Positions 44,402 through 55,695 of a stretch of 64,000 nt of DNA are shown here, one piece after another. The stretch spans positions 27,468,591-27,532,590 of the forward strand of contig CM033393.1 in the NCBI GenBank assembly GCA_019426215.1. The letters run 5' to 3'. The DNA comes from Buddleja alternifolia (taxonomy: Eukaryota > Streptophyta > Magnoliopsida > Lamiales > Scrophulariaceae). The translations under genes were made by a program, and so were the position numbers. The notes under the pieces were generated by a model. The model was not told the origin of the DNA and searched no databases. It saw only the letters and a list, made by a program, of their open reading frames with translations. Numbering within the stretch: position 1 is the stretch's first letter; the number at the start of each line of letters is the position of its first letter.

Positions 44402-44751
44402 GTTCAAATCCATTTTCTCAGAAAATGGGGTGGGTTGAACCTAAGAAAGGCTGTGAGCTTTACTAAGCATATGATGCCCTATGGGATCATACTTAGCTCA
44501 GAAAATGGGGGTAATGAAATTGATGATTGACCACGGGATATTTGATGTGCCGATCCTAACATCGACTACCATGTGTTAGCTCAGAAAATAGGGCACATGC
44601 GAAAGATGAGGAAAAAGATCTTAAGAGCTATCAAGGAAGATGGAAGGCCCGGTAAGGCTATTATTCGAACTAGTCATATGTTAGCTCAGAAAATGGGGCA
44701 TATGATGAAGTTTGGATAGATCTCAAGCCCACTAAAGAATTAACTATTCTT
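44402..44751 (+). promoter_or_regulatory. Hairpin array in the leader of F
   Basis: CTCAGAAAATRGGG occurs at about 44417-44430, 44497-44510, 44580-44593 and 44686-44698. Stems: GTTCAA/TTGAAC (44402-44407 with 44435-44440), a weak CATAC/GTAATG (44488-44492 with 44511-44516), CATGTG/CACATG (44570-44575 with 44594-44599), TCATATG/CATATGA (44674-44680 with 44699-44705). A fifth hairpin AAGAAT/ATTCTT (44735-44740 with 44746-44751) corresponds to AAGAAAC/GTTTCTT in E, a paired change on both arms. Spacing between loops is about 80 to 105 nt, as in E. Confidence 0.8.
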
Positions 44752-44889
44752 CGAATCACACCAAGAGGGTGGTGGGATTTGGAAAAAAATAGTAGGAGAC
44801 TTGTACAATTAAAGACCAAATTGTCTAAGAACTTTATTTGAAAATCCGTTACTTATCGTTTGCCTCGTACGTTTTGTAGATAACACGAT

Positions 44890-46103
44890 ATGTCTAATTG
44901 ATTCAAAACAATTCTCGAAACAAACAAACTAACCAGTCCCAACTTTGAAGCTTGGTTTCTTAACCTCAAGATTATCCTTTTTCTGAGAAAAGGGCGTATA
45001 TCCTTGATATACCAGTGCAAGAGGAGCCAGAAGAGGACTCATCTGATGATAAGAAGTTCAAGTACCAGCAATGGAAGGAAGATGACATGCAAGTGCGATG
45101 TCTTATGTTGGCTTTAATGAGCAATGAGTTGCAAAGGCAACACGAGACGATCAAGAACTATGCATCGATTCTTCTCCATCTGCAAGAGCTGTATGGTACT
45201 AAATCTAGGAGAGAGAGATTTTCAATCTCAAGGGAGATTTTTAGGGCTCGCATGATTGATGGCTCTGATGTAAGTGCGCACGTGCTCAATATGATAAGGT
45301 TGATTAAAAAGTTGGCTAATCTTGGTGTGGTGCTTAATGACGAGCTGTCTATGGACTTGGTCCTACAGTCACTCCCTAGTTCTTATGACCAATTTGTGGT
45401 CAACTTCAACATGAACCAACTTCAAGCTAAGCTTCCATAGTTGTTGAACATGCTGAAGACAGCTGAAAGCACAATAAAGAAAGACAAGCCAGTGCTTCTT
45501 ATGAATTCATCTTCTAAACCTAAGAAAGGTAAGAAGAACAACAACAACAAGACTAAGAAACTGAAACGCAAAGGAGGAATCAAGAAGAGTACGAAAACTA
45601 AGTCTGACAAGTGCTTCAAATGTGGGAAGACTGGGCACTGGTAAAGGAACTGCAAAGAGCCATCGGCTCAAGGTACATTCTTTGTTGACGCTAACTTCTC
45701 AGTAAACGATTCTTCTTAGATTCTAGACACTGGATGTGGAGTTCATATCTGCAATAACATGCAGGAGATGACAAGAATCAAGGAGCTAAGTAGAGGAGAC
45801 ATGACCTTGCGGATGGGAAATGCAGCACAGGTTGCTACCAAGGCCGTGGGGACGATCTACTTAGGGATAGGAGGTAGAAATTTAATATTAAATTCTATTT
45901 ATTTTGTTCCTGAAATAATAAGAAACATTATCTCGATTTCGGTTTTGGATCGAGAGGGTTATTGTTTTGAGATTCTTAATAAAACTTTATTTTTGTCTTA
46001 TGAACCGTCTCTTATTATGGAATCAAAATTGCAAGATGGAGTTTATACTGTTTTCCCAACAATTTCTAATCTCAATATTCAACAAAGAAATAAACGTAAA
46101 TGA
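44890..46103 (+). pseudogene. Gag and protease of element F
   Basis: ATG at 44890 is followed by a stop at 44899-44901. Further on ETNKLTSPNFEAWFLNLKII matches the start of E gag. After a one-base shift near 44985 the frame 45015-45440 carries DDMQVRCLMLALMSNELQRQ and LVLQSLPSSYDQFVVNFNMN. Stops follow at 45438-45440 and 45642-45644; the latter cuts the CCHC knuckle (CFKCGKTGHW then RNC). A further TAG precedes the protease LDTGCGVHICNNM (near 45725). 45759-46103 is the protease C-terminal part (YFVPEIIRNIISISVLDREG). Confidence 0.85.
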
Positions 46104-48758
46104 GATAATCAAGTAAACGCACTAATGTGGCACGAGAAACTAGGTTATATCTCCAAAGAAAGAATTCAAAGCTTGGCGACTCATTTAGGTCTCCAAGACT
46201 TAGATGAATTGACAACTTACGAATCGTGTCTCAAAGGGAAAATGACTAAGTTGCCATTTTTGGGTAAAGCGGAACGAGCCACAAGTCCATTGGACTTGAT
46301 CCATACGGATGTGTGTGACCTTATGAACATAAATGATCGAGGAAGGTTTAGCTAATTCATAACCTACATCGATGATCATTCTCGGTATGGTTACATATAT
46401 CTGATGAGATATAAATCTGAATCCTTCGAAAAATTTTAAGGAGTTTAGATATGAGGTAGAGAAGCAACTTGGAAAAAGTATTAAAGCTCTTCGATCTGAT
46501 CGGGGAAGAGAATACTTGTCTTCCGACTTCATTGATTATCTTAAAGAGAATGGGAGTCTCTCATAGTGGACTCCGCCAGGCACGCCTCAACATAATGAAG
46601 TAGCCTAGCGTAGGAATCGAACATTGTTGGATATGGTTCGATCCATGATGAGTTTCACTTAAGTTCCTAAGTCCATGTGGGGCTATGCTCTTGAAACGAC
46701 AACCTATCTATTGCATAGGGTGCCGTCCAAGGCTGTGCCCAAGACCCCGTATGAAACTTGGTGTGGAAAAGCATCCTCGTATGCTCACTTGAGAATATGG
46801 GGGTGCCCCGCTTATGTAAAGCATTTAGTGGGAGACAAAATGAATCCCAAATCCTCTTTGTGTTTTTTTGTAGGATATCCAAAGGAAACTATTAGATACT
46901 ACTTCTACAACCCTACGGAACAAAAGGTGATTGTTTCAAGAAACACCAATTTCGTAGAAAAAGGATTCCTTTTGGATAGGAAAAGCGAGGCTGTAGAACT
47001 TGATGAGATAAATCAAAGTGATTCGAATCAAGGAGTATAAAGTAACCCACCCGACACCAATGAAGCTAATTTTGATATACTACTGAGAACATACAACCCT
47101 TGAGAAGATCTGAAAGAGTTCCAAAGGCGCCTGAAAGATGGCTTGGCTTGTTGGAAGAAAAGGACTCAAAAGATCCTCCCTTAGACTCTGATCCAAAGAG
47201 TTATAAGGAAGCAATGTCTGGCATTGATTCGGGAAAATGGCTAGAAGCCATGAAGTTTGAAATGGACTCCAACAAGGTATGGACCTTGGTGGACCCACCA
47301 GAGGGCGTGAAGCCCGTTGGCTGTAAGTGGGTCTATAAGCAAAAGCTTGGAGTCGATGGAGAGGTGGAAACCTATGAGGCACTCCTCGTGGCAAAAGGAT
47401 TCACTCAGAGACAAGGCATTGACTATGAGGAAACCTTCTCACCAGTGGCGATGCTGAAATCCATTAGGATTCTGCTTGCTATGTCTGCATATCTCAATTT
47501 TGAGATCTGGCAGATGGATATAAAGACTGCATTCCTCAATGGAGAGATTGAGGAAGAGATATACATGCAATAGCCAGAGGGCTTTACATCCGAGATGAGC
47601 GAACACAAAGTGTGTAAGCTCCAGAGGTCCATTTATGGATTAAAACAGGCTTCCCGCAGCTGGAATAAACAGTTTGACACTGTCATACGAGAGTATGGAT
47701 ATGTGCAAAATGTTGAAGAGGCTTGTGTGTACAAGAAGGTTAGTGGGAGCACGGCTACGTTTCTCATACTTTAAGTTGATGATATTCTTTTGATCAGAAA
47801 CGATATTGGAATGATGCAGTCGACTAAAGTATGGCTCTCTAAACAATTTTTCATGAAGGATATGGGAGAAGCATTCTATGTACTTGGTATGAAGATATAC
47901 CGAGAGAGATCGAGTAGGCTTTTGGGACTCTCCCAATCCGTGTATATCGATTGCTTACTTAAGAGATTTAAGATGGAAGAATCCAAGAGAGGATTCTTGC
48001 CAATGGGACATCGGATTATACTTTCCAAGTCGATGTCTCCTAAGACTCGAGAAGAAAGAGTACAAATGTCCCACATACCTTATGTCTCAGCTATAGGTAG
48101 TATAATGTATGCAATGATATACACAAGACCCGATGTAGCATACGCATTGAGTATGTGCAGCCGTTATCAGGCTAATCTCGATGAGAAGCACTGGAATGCA
48201 GTAAAAGTGATCCTTAAGTACCTTAATAGGACTAAGGACATGTTTTTGATATACGGACGTGGAAAATTGAAGTTAGAAGGATACACTGATTCGAGTTTCC
48301 AAACAGATGTGGACGACTCGAAGTCGGTCTTGGGATTTGTCTATCTGCTTAATGGAGGAGCCGTCAGCTGGAAAAGTTCCAAGCAAGCAACTGTGGCGGA
48401 CCCCACCACTGAAGCAGAATATATCGCGACTTCAGAGGCTGCGAAGGAAGGTGTTTGGATTAGGAACTTCATCCAAGAATTGGGTATAGTTCCATCTATT
48501 CTAGACGCAGTACCTTTGTACTGCAATAACAACGGGGCTATTGGTCAAGCAAAGGAGCCAAGGTCTCATCAGAAATCTAAGCACATATAGAGGCGATACC
48601 ACTTGATCAGAGAGATAATTGGGAGAGGCGATGTTCGAGTGGAATGTGTGGACTCGGTAGACAATGTGGCAGAACCGCTCACCAAACGCTTAAGCCAAAA
48701 ATTATTTGAAGGACATCTAGGGAGAATGGGTCTCAAGTGCATGGGCAATTGGCGCTAG
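46104..48758 (+). pseudogene. Integrase, RT and RNase H of element F
   Basis: 46125-46355: MWHEKLGYISKERIQ and the first catalytic Asp in LIHTDVCD. A damaged stretch with RSDRGREYLS follows. 46675-47040: MWGYALETTTYLLHRVPSKA and WGCPAYVKHLVGDKM. 47100-47573: SERVPKAPERWLGLLEE, WKWVYKQKLG-like sequence and WQMDIKTAFLNGEIEEEIYM. The YVDD box has its Tyr codon changed to TAA (near 47772), leaving VDDILLIRND. 47790-48590: YVLGMKIYRERSSRLL, RNase H YTDSSFQTDVDDSKS and YCNNNGAIGQAKEPRSHQ (the Asp of YCDNN is Asn). TAG at 48588-48590; the last frame ends naturally at 48756-48758 just before the polypurine tract. Confidence 0.88.
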
Positions 48759-48761
48759 GGT

Positions 48762-48772
48762 AAGTGGGAGAT
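48762..48772 (+). promoter_or_regulatory. Polypurine tract of element F
   Basis: AAGTGGGAGAT directly before the 3' LTR start TGTTAGAG; identical to that of E. Confidence 0.9.
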
Positions 48773-50813
48773 TGTTAGAGTTTATGTCCGGCGCACCAAT
48801 TTTGGATGCCATTCTATGTAATAATAACTCTCGCTGAACGATTTTTTTTCATATAAATAAATTTAATCTTTTGGCATTCTTTATTCGTGTATATAGCTTG
48901 GTCTTAACTTAGAATAAAGTCCCAAAGGATCACAAAAAGCTATTGGACATTATTGCACATCGGGAATGGCAATGATGGAATATGTCTCCAAGGCTGTGAT
49001 CCTTAAACATATGTTCCAAGTCGTGAATGGGCTCGTCGAGATGAAGGGATATCGATGAGACCCAATATACTTGCTTATATGACGCATACTCTTGATAGAG
49101 TGTATCTTGTTCCATAGATATTGGCACGGTGAAATGCTATGCATGTATGAGGGTTCCTATTGTGGGAATAGGTATACTGAACAACCACATAGAAGTTCCA
49201 TTAAATGGAATCCCTGTCGAATGTGGAACTTCCAGTAGTCTTCTAGTATAAGAGTAATCCTTATAACCTGAGGTTCCATTGGATGTCTTATACACAATCG
49301 AACGTGTCTTGGTTTGTTACATGATTGCTTAGATGATCACAAATGGGCAAAATCAGACATGGGCTGATTGTGTATGAAGGCATGTGAGAATCAAGATGGG
49401 ATCTATCTCTGACATTAGTCTTGTCAGTGAATCTCCTATGTTTACATAGTGAATCGACTTTAGGAATCTTCAGCCGAAGTATGATATCTAAAGAGGCGTA
49501 GGGTTTCCTCGTTTAGATAGTTGAAAGTCGATCTCACCTTATTTGGGAAACATAGTTATTGAATTAATAGAGATTCGACCTTACCCACTGCTAGATATTC
49601 AATCGGGAGATTAGATGAAGGGATATTACTTATACAAGAATCAAGATCACGAAAGGCGTATCTTTATATTCGTCTTTATCTAGGTCTTCGTGGCCCGTTG
49701 CTAGACAGTAACCAGGATTTGTAAGTGCCGAGAATTAATATGATGATTAATTCGAGGCTTGATTAAATCAAAGGAATGATTTAATCTAGTATTTTCTATT
49801 TTAGGAAAGCACACTAGCACTTTGGGAAAGTGTACTTACTACTAGATAGTAGACGAGCCTAAGGGGTCACATACTTAATTCGTGAGAGTCACTGCTTATA
49901 TGATGTGATTAATCAATTTGAGAAAATTGAGGAAATTAAGAAAGTCTTGTCCTTTCCTAATAAGGAATATGAATTAATTGAGGCGATTCAATTAATTCGA
50001 TTATTTTAATTAATCTTGTTGAATTAATTAAATTAATGAACCTAGTAGAGTCCAAGTATTTTATTTAGTTGGGCTTGACCCAAGTTAAATAAATAAGCCA
50101 ATTGGAATAAGTAATATATATAATTAAACGTGTTTTAAATTATATGGGAGTATTTAATTGATGGGTTTAGCCCATAATTAAATATGGAGTCAAGAATTAA
50201 TTCTTGAATTCCAATTAAAGGATGATGGTCGATTTTTGAGCCAAAAGATGAGGGGGGTTCGAATTCTTGGTGAAGAAAAAAAGGGTTTTCTTCTTCTCCA
50301 AGACTTGTAGTTGGATTAGGATTCTAGGACTCCTATTCTATATATATGTGAATGCAAGACTAAAATCAAAAGCCTCCTATGAGTGTAAAATTCGAACCCT
50401 AGCTGGAAAGAGAAGAGTTTTTTTTTCTTGTCATCCTTCAGCAAAATCGCCCCCTATCTTGTTCCAATACGACATGTGTTGAACTCAACGTTTCACATAT
50501 TCCATCCCTTCACATAATCAAACCTAGGTTTTAGACTTAGATCTATTTCGTTAGCTAGCACCAATAACGAAGTAGGTGGTGACTTGAACGAGGTGTGGAT
50601 ACATCTTAGAGGTGCGATGTTTGGAACACTAACACCGGGGATACGACTGACGGGCGATTTCCTCCAAGAAATCGTGTGAACTTGCACCACAGGGTTGAAA
50701 AGATCTGAATCGTTCCTGCGAGAATTTAAGCGAAAGGTAAAGATTCTCGTAACCTTCTTTATAGCGTAATCGAGCACATCATTATTCCTATTTCGGGTGG
50801 TTATAGTAAGTTG
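48773..50813 (+). repeat. 3' LTR of element F, truncated at its end
   Basis: TGTTAGAGTTTATGTCCGGC onwards, aligned to the 5' LTR up to 'tttcgggtggtt'; the last roughly 52 bp (through ...CCCAACA) are missing. The frames at 50267-50482 and 50493-50777 are LTR sequence, not genes. Confidence 0.88.
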
Positions 50814-52330
50814 CTCTGAGTTTCTAAGTGCAGTATCTTGTATGAATGTACTTTCTCTTCCTGGATCTATTCTTATTATTAAAATTCTAATAAAACAAGT
50901 AAAATTATAACGATTATTTTCTAGGGCTTTTATCTCACTAATTTTAGCGGAATCATTTTTCTTTTTACTTTGCCAAATAGATAATGATGTAGGTTCTAAG
51001 CATGTTTCTAAAAGTTAAACATATTCATATCTGCCTTTTTATTTATTTCTCAATGTCTTACTACACATTGTTTTCATATGTTTACTTCCTCTGACCACAT
51101 TTGTGGGCTTCCTAATTCAATTACTAACATGGTTTCACTCATAGTTTTTCCTATGGGCTGCCTCATTCCTACATATTTTCCTGGTTGAGTTGATCCATAT
51201 TCATATACTGGGTTTTTCCATTCTGGTCTTCCACTTAGTTCTACATTTTGTAGCTGGAATTTCACTATAATCCGGTTTTACTCTAGTTCTTTTTCCTAGA
51301 TTACTACTTATACTTGATTGACTATCGGCCATAAGAGTTATTTCGTTATTATTCCTTTCCTTATTTTTAAAGAATTTTTCAAATTTTACTTTCCCTGAGC
51401 ATATATCATCTACTAAATCAATATTATAATGTTGTTTAAATTCTTCTTCAGCTGATTCTAAATTTATATCTAAGTTCATCACTTCGAAATACATTTCATC
51501 TACTAATTCTCTTAAATTATTTATCTCAAAATTTTTTGTTAATATTTCCTTTATATTTTTAGGTCTATAATCATTGTTAAGTTGACTTTCTAATTGTCTT
51601 ATCTCTTCATCTATTTCTTCTATATTTTCTTCGTCTTCATCTTCGTTTTCTATGTCAGATTCTATTTTCCAATTTGCAAATCTACTAGTTATTCTAACTT
51701 CTTCTTCTTCTATAATATTTATATAGCTTGTTTCTGTTTTATTATCAGTTTCTCCTTCTAGATATTCAAAATTTTCTTTGGGATCTTGCTTTTGGTAATT
51801 AAGAAATCTAATAGAAGTTTGACCTCTACTGTTTGTATACATTACGATTTCTCCTGGAATCTTAACTGTGTTATTTTCTTCTAAGTATTTGGTTGATTCC
51901 CATTCTTCTCCGTTTAAATCACTATTATCTATATTTAAAGGTTTAATCATTTTTACTTCTACTAAGGCGAATCCGTCTGTTATGCTATCTATGATAATCT
52001 TATATTGTGGGAAACTATTATTAGTTACTCTTCCTAAAAAGGCTATAGAACTAACTAAGTTATTACCATCATATGTTTCATATCCTCTAGTTTGTAATCC
52101 TATAGTGATTTTACTAATATCTTTAATACTTTTTATCATATTAGGAGCTACACAAAAAATTTCTGCATTATTATTCATATTTATCTCCATACTAGCGAAT
52201 ACTGCTCTCTTAGCATCAATTCAACTTTTATCTAATAATAAAACTAAAGCTTTCCCACCAGTTCCTTTTCTAGTTAATCCTTTTATTCCTACTATAATTA
52301 ATCCTAAATGTATATACTAACTTCTTTAAT
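50814..52330 (-). pseudogene. Pararetrovirus-like movement-protein region, degenerate
   Basis: A minus-strand frame of 329 codons (51201-52190) contains APNMIKSIKDISKITIGLQT and SSIAFLGRVTNNSFPQY, followed by an acidic region (EDEDEENIEEIDEEI). Together with a block in another frame just upstream (VGIKGLTRKGTGGKALVLLL) it resembles the 30K movement-protein domain at the start of the large Caulimoviridae polyprotein. The start is broken by a stop near 52230 and an indel near 52315, and the end overlaps a different frame (51074-51265), so it is not a working gene. I see no RT in the window. The match is by memory of the family pattern and could be wrong. Confidence 0.45.
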
Positions 52331-52499
52331 TGTTTTATACATTTTTGACTAACTAAGCTTATATTTTCAATATTTGTTGTAACTTTTATTTCTTTTTCTC
52401 TAAATTTTTTAATTAATTGTGTGTTAAAATCAATTTTTCCTACTTTATATAATGTTTTAGGTTGTAACTTTCTAGCTGAGATTATTTCCTTTATTGTTG

Positions 52500-53340
52500 T
52501 ATAAACTAAGATTTTTTTCTACGTCTATTATTTCTTCTATTTCTACTTATTTTTGCCTTTTCTTTTTCTTTGCTACTTGATTCACTTATAGTTCTACTAG
52601 TACCACTGAATGATCTCAACATTTTTACCAATATATATATTTTTTGGGTTCCCTTTTAGGTTTTTCAGATTCGTCTAGTGTTAGCTTTGCCAATTTTTCT
52701 TTTATACTATCTTGTAAATCTCCTTTAATTACTTCAGATATGGTGTCAATTTTAGTATTTAACTTTTCTATTTTGTTTTCTAACTTATCTATCTTTTCAA
52801 ATATTTGTAAAATTAAAGCGAATTGAATATTCCAAAGTTTATGATATAATTTATCTGAATTACTATTTCCTTGGTAGGTAGTAAATCCTGCTTTTGTATC
52901 TAAATATTTAGTTGATAGTTCAATGACCCTTTTATATTCTAGTCTATTTTCTAAATTGTTCATCCACTAACTATTCGCTCTATATTCTTCAAAGTTTTAT
53001 TAGTCTCCAAAATTTGGGTTTCAAATTTATTTATTTTTTCTATTACTTGACTTAGAGTTTTCTTAGTTTCGATTTCTGTTTGTTTCAATTTACTACTTTC
53101 CAAATTATATTTTAATTCTATTATCTCGTCTTTAGTAGGGAAAAGCTTATTATATATTTTTTTTAACTATTTTTAAAGTTTCCTCAGACTGTTGTTTAAT
53201 ATATTCTAAATTATTAATTTCACCTCTTTTTATTACTTCTCTATTTATTAAAATGGCTTCTTTTAATGATTCTAAGATTTTACAAAATTTTGTATTCTCT
53301 AATTCTAAGTTTGACGTTAGAGATATAAGTAAATCCGTTA
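52500..53340 (-). pseudogene. Small coiled-coil ORFs upstream of the movement-protein region
   Basis: 52625-52963 encodes 112 residues (MNNLENRLEYKRVIELSTKY..., IFEKIDKLENKIEKLNTKID) with a heptad-like C-terminal half. Its ATG overlaps the stop of an upstream frame as ATGA at 52961-52964; that frame, rich in Lys, Glu, Leu and Ile, reaches back to about 53155 and, after a shift in an A8 run, to about 53340. A short basic frame starting MLRSFSGTSRTIS lies at about 52500-52616. Two or three small ORFs with ATGA overlaps before a large polyprotein is the Caulimoviridae style. The assignment is an inference from layout. Confidence 0.4.
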
Positions 53341-54069
53341 AATTATTTTAAGTGTTATGTTCCAAATGTAAATTGTGCTTAAAACTTGAATCAAATCTAC
53401 AAATAAATTTATGTTTATATAAAGAGATTATTGACCTGTCAGCTAAACTATATTCAAGATCTAAATAATCTAATCTTTTAAAATTAGAAGGATCTATTTT
53501 AATAAAAGGCTAATATTAATATATTTAAGATTAAAAAAAATTTAATTTAGTTCTGGTGATCTCGTAATCTACTTGGTAAGTTAAAATAAGTATTGACTCA
53601 ATTATCTCTCCTAATTATTAGTTGCTTTCGTAATTTTAATATTAATTCCCGATTATTATAATCTAAATTTTCTAATATTTAGACAATCAATAAACGAGTT
53701 TAAAATATGAGCAGGTACAAGCATGTAAATAAATTATGAATGCAATGAAATTTTTTATATAAATTTATAAAAGCGGGTTGAGATTCTCTTTTCCTTAAAA
53801 ATGTATAATAACTCTCGTGAGTATATAAATTTGCTAAAGAAAATAAATGACTGAAATGAAAACAATCAAAAAGTTTTTAGGCCATTTGACTTGGTCAAAA
53901 ATAGCTGCTGAGCTATTTTCTTAGGTGGAGGACTATTTTCTTAAAAGAATACCATTTGGGGGCTATCTACTCAAATAATCCCATAGAATGTGGGTAATAA
54001 AAAATTGAAAAATCGTAGGAGCCTCCTTTTTTCGAGCCACGGACAAACAAAAAGAAACACGAAACAGTG
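53341..54069. other. AT-rich DNA, nothing recognised
   Basis: No ORF, no LTR ends and no repeat structure that I could support on either strand. It may be more of the viral insert or host DNA. Confidence 0.4.
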
Positions 54070-54082
54070 GTCCTATTTGCTT

Positions 54083-54275
54083 CTTCTTTTGTTTTTTCGA
54101 TTGCTTATCACAGTATCCCGAGTATTATTACATTAATCTGTTGATCGATTTAAGTCGTACACCTGGCTTGGTGGGTGAGTCTCCCAATGGGAATAACTGC
54201 GTACATAAGGAATCGAACCCAAAACCTTGCTTAAACTGAACCAAGCTGCTTACCACTTGAACCAACCCCGTTGGT
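54083..54275 (-). mobile_element. tRNA-derived SINE with 13-bp target duplication
   Basis: The minus strand starts near CACCAACGGGGTTGG (54275) and contains an A box TGGTTCAAGTGG (54253-54264) and a perfect B box GGTTCGATTCC (54209-54219), an internal RNA polymerase III promoter. It ends in an A-rich tail (CGAAAAAACAAAAG). The flanks are the direct repeat GTCCTATTTGCTT at 54070-54082 and 54276-54288. Length 193 bp. The perfect duplication suggests a fairly recent insertion. The tRNA of origin was not determined. Confidence 0.85.
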
Positions 54276-54321
54276 GTCCTATTTGCTTTAAGGACCTTTT
54301 ATTGTAAGTAACTATTTTTAA

Positions 54322-54751
54322 GGATAAAATGCATTTTCACCCCCAACTTATAGTTATATCGATCAGAGCACTTAGGTACCTAATTTATTAATGTTTAAAT
54401 TCGAATACCTAACTTTTGTAAATTGTGACACTTAACTCCGGTGGAGGATTAATTTAAAATATTTCCTCCGAAAAATCTGTCACATTTCTTAGGCATGACT
54501 TAAATTCTATAGCAAAGTGCACATATATACCATGCAATGTAAAAGTAGTCAGGTGCACATAGGGTATAGTGCAAAGTGCACATATCATGCAATCAAAGTA
54601 TAAGTAGTCGAGTACACAATTTAAGTCAAATTATTCCTTCGGTGGACTTAAGTGTCACAATTTATAGAGATTGGGCACTCAAGTGTAAAATTAATAACTT
54701 AGGTATCAAAGTGCTCCGATCGACATAAGTTGGGTCGAAAATGCATTTACC
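54322..54751. mobile_element. Long-TIR MITE of Mutator type
   Basis: The ends are GGATAAAATGCATTTTCACC (54322) and, read in complement from 54751, GGGTAAATGCATTTTCGACC. The similarity of the inverted ends continues for over 100 bp (CAACTTAT...TCGATC-GAGCACTT...). The flanks are TATTTTTAA at 54313-54321 and 54752-54760, a perfect 9-bp target duplication, the length typical of MULEs. No coding capacity. The centre has two related units around GTGCACATAT with ATGCAAT. Confidence 0.85.
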
Positions 54752-54760
54752 CTATTTTTA

Positions 54761-55362
54761 ATAACCCTCATCTGACCAACTGCCCGGAAATTCTCTCTCT
54801 CTATATTTAGATCTAGTCTTCTATTAAATATCTCACTAGTAAACCAACTTCTATCACCTCACAAATTGAGAAAATTAAATCCAAAATCTAGCCCTCTTCC
54901 TGAAAATGGAATTCGAACATCATCATTATCATCTCTTGAGAGACAACATTAATAGAAAAAATCTTGAAAACCATGGTACTCTAGTTGACGGAAAGAATCA
55001 TAGTGTTAGATAATTTTCAAAATTAATATTAACGTTAATTTATATTTAAATAGTTGTGATTTATTTTCCAAGAGTTGAATTTCTTAAAAGTTGCAACTGT
55101 TCATGAAATTATTTGAAATTTGAAAATCAAAAATTAAACGTTGGAACTCTTCTCCAAATTTTGTCTTTCTCTGAAAAGGTGCTTCCATTTTCATGTCATT
55201 TGGAAAAAGGTGTGAATATATCTATATACACAGAGATGATGGAACGGATGGAGGTACGTAAGTTTCTGTTTCATTGGTGCTGTAAACAGAGCACTAAAAC
55301 ACAAATTTCCATCATTGAATTTTCTTGTTTACTATAATGCTATGAAAGTCCCACTTCCACCC
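54761..55362. other. AT-rich DNA without a recognised gene
   Basis: Includes 'aattctctctctctatattt' and a short plus-strand frame of 74 codons (55113-55337) that shows no family pattern. It may be host DNA flanking the SINE and MITE. Confidence 0.4.
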
Positions 55363-55695
55363 TGTTGAAGCCCAACAAGATATTGGGCCTACAAGTTTCA
55401 AGTCCAGTCCAACTCATTCTATAATGGGCCAATAACCTAGGGACTATTATGTAATTATTAGACTAGGGTTTTTTTATATCAGTTGTGTATTTGTGTATAT
55501 ATATGTATCATTCAGATATAACAAGGAAGCAGACATATATTCTCTTCCAACATTCTTCTCGTTTGTATTTTAGCATAAACTTCCTACTTTTAGCATGGCA
55601 TCAAGAGCCTGAATCTTGAGGTTTTCTTTTCACAATCCTTCGATCGATCTTGGTGTTCTTTCACAGCCTTTGGCCGATTTTTTTTCCTATCACTG
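55363..55695 (+). mobile_element. 5' end of a short-LTR copia element, interrupted by G
   Basis: A 233-bp LTR candidate runs from TGTTGAAGCCCAAC (55363) to CTTTTAGCA (55595) and is followed at once by TGGCATCAAGAGCC, a variant of the copia primer site TGGTATCAGAGCC. About 85 bp of leader follow, then the LTR of G starts. The short LTR suggests an Ale/Retrofit-type copia. The rest may lie beyond the right edge, on the other side of G. Confidence 0.6.

Larger units (their letters stand above)
43142..44889 (+). other. 5' leader of element F
   Basis: No real gene; the frame at 43489-43749 is an effect of the GC-rich palindrome array. Order: array 7 (43538-43675), plain stretch, hairpin array (44402-44705), small hairpin (44735-44751), gag start (44890). 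Positions correspond to those in E. Confidence 0.8.
41052..50813 (+). mobile_element. Tork/Tnt1-like Ty1/copia retrotransposon F, decayed
   Basis: LTRs 41052-43127 and 48773-50813, primer site 43129-43141, leader with the 22-bp palindrome array and the hairpin array, gag-pol remains, polypurine tract 48762-48772. Same family as E, in the opposite orientation. The coding part has at least eight stops or shifts, so F is older than E. The 3' LTR lacks about its last 52 bp and joins unrelated sequence at 50814, so the right side was lost in a deletion or rearrangement and no target duplication can be tested. Confidence 0.9.

Noticed and set aside
54083..54275. A tRNA gene suggested by the B box GGTTCGATTCC
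   Set aside because: No cloverleaf can be drawn, and the A-rich tail with a 13-bp duplication shows a SINE.
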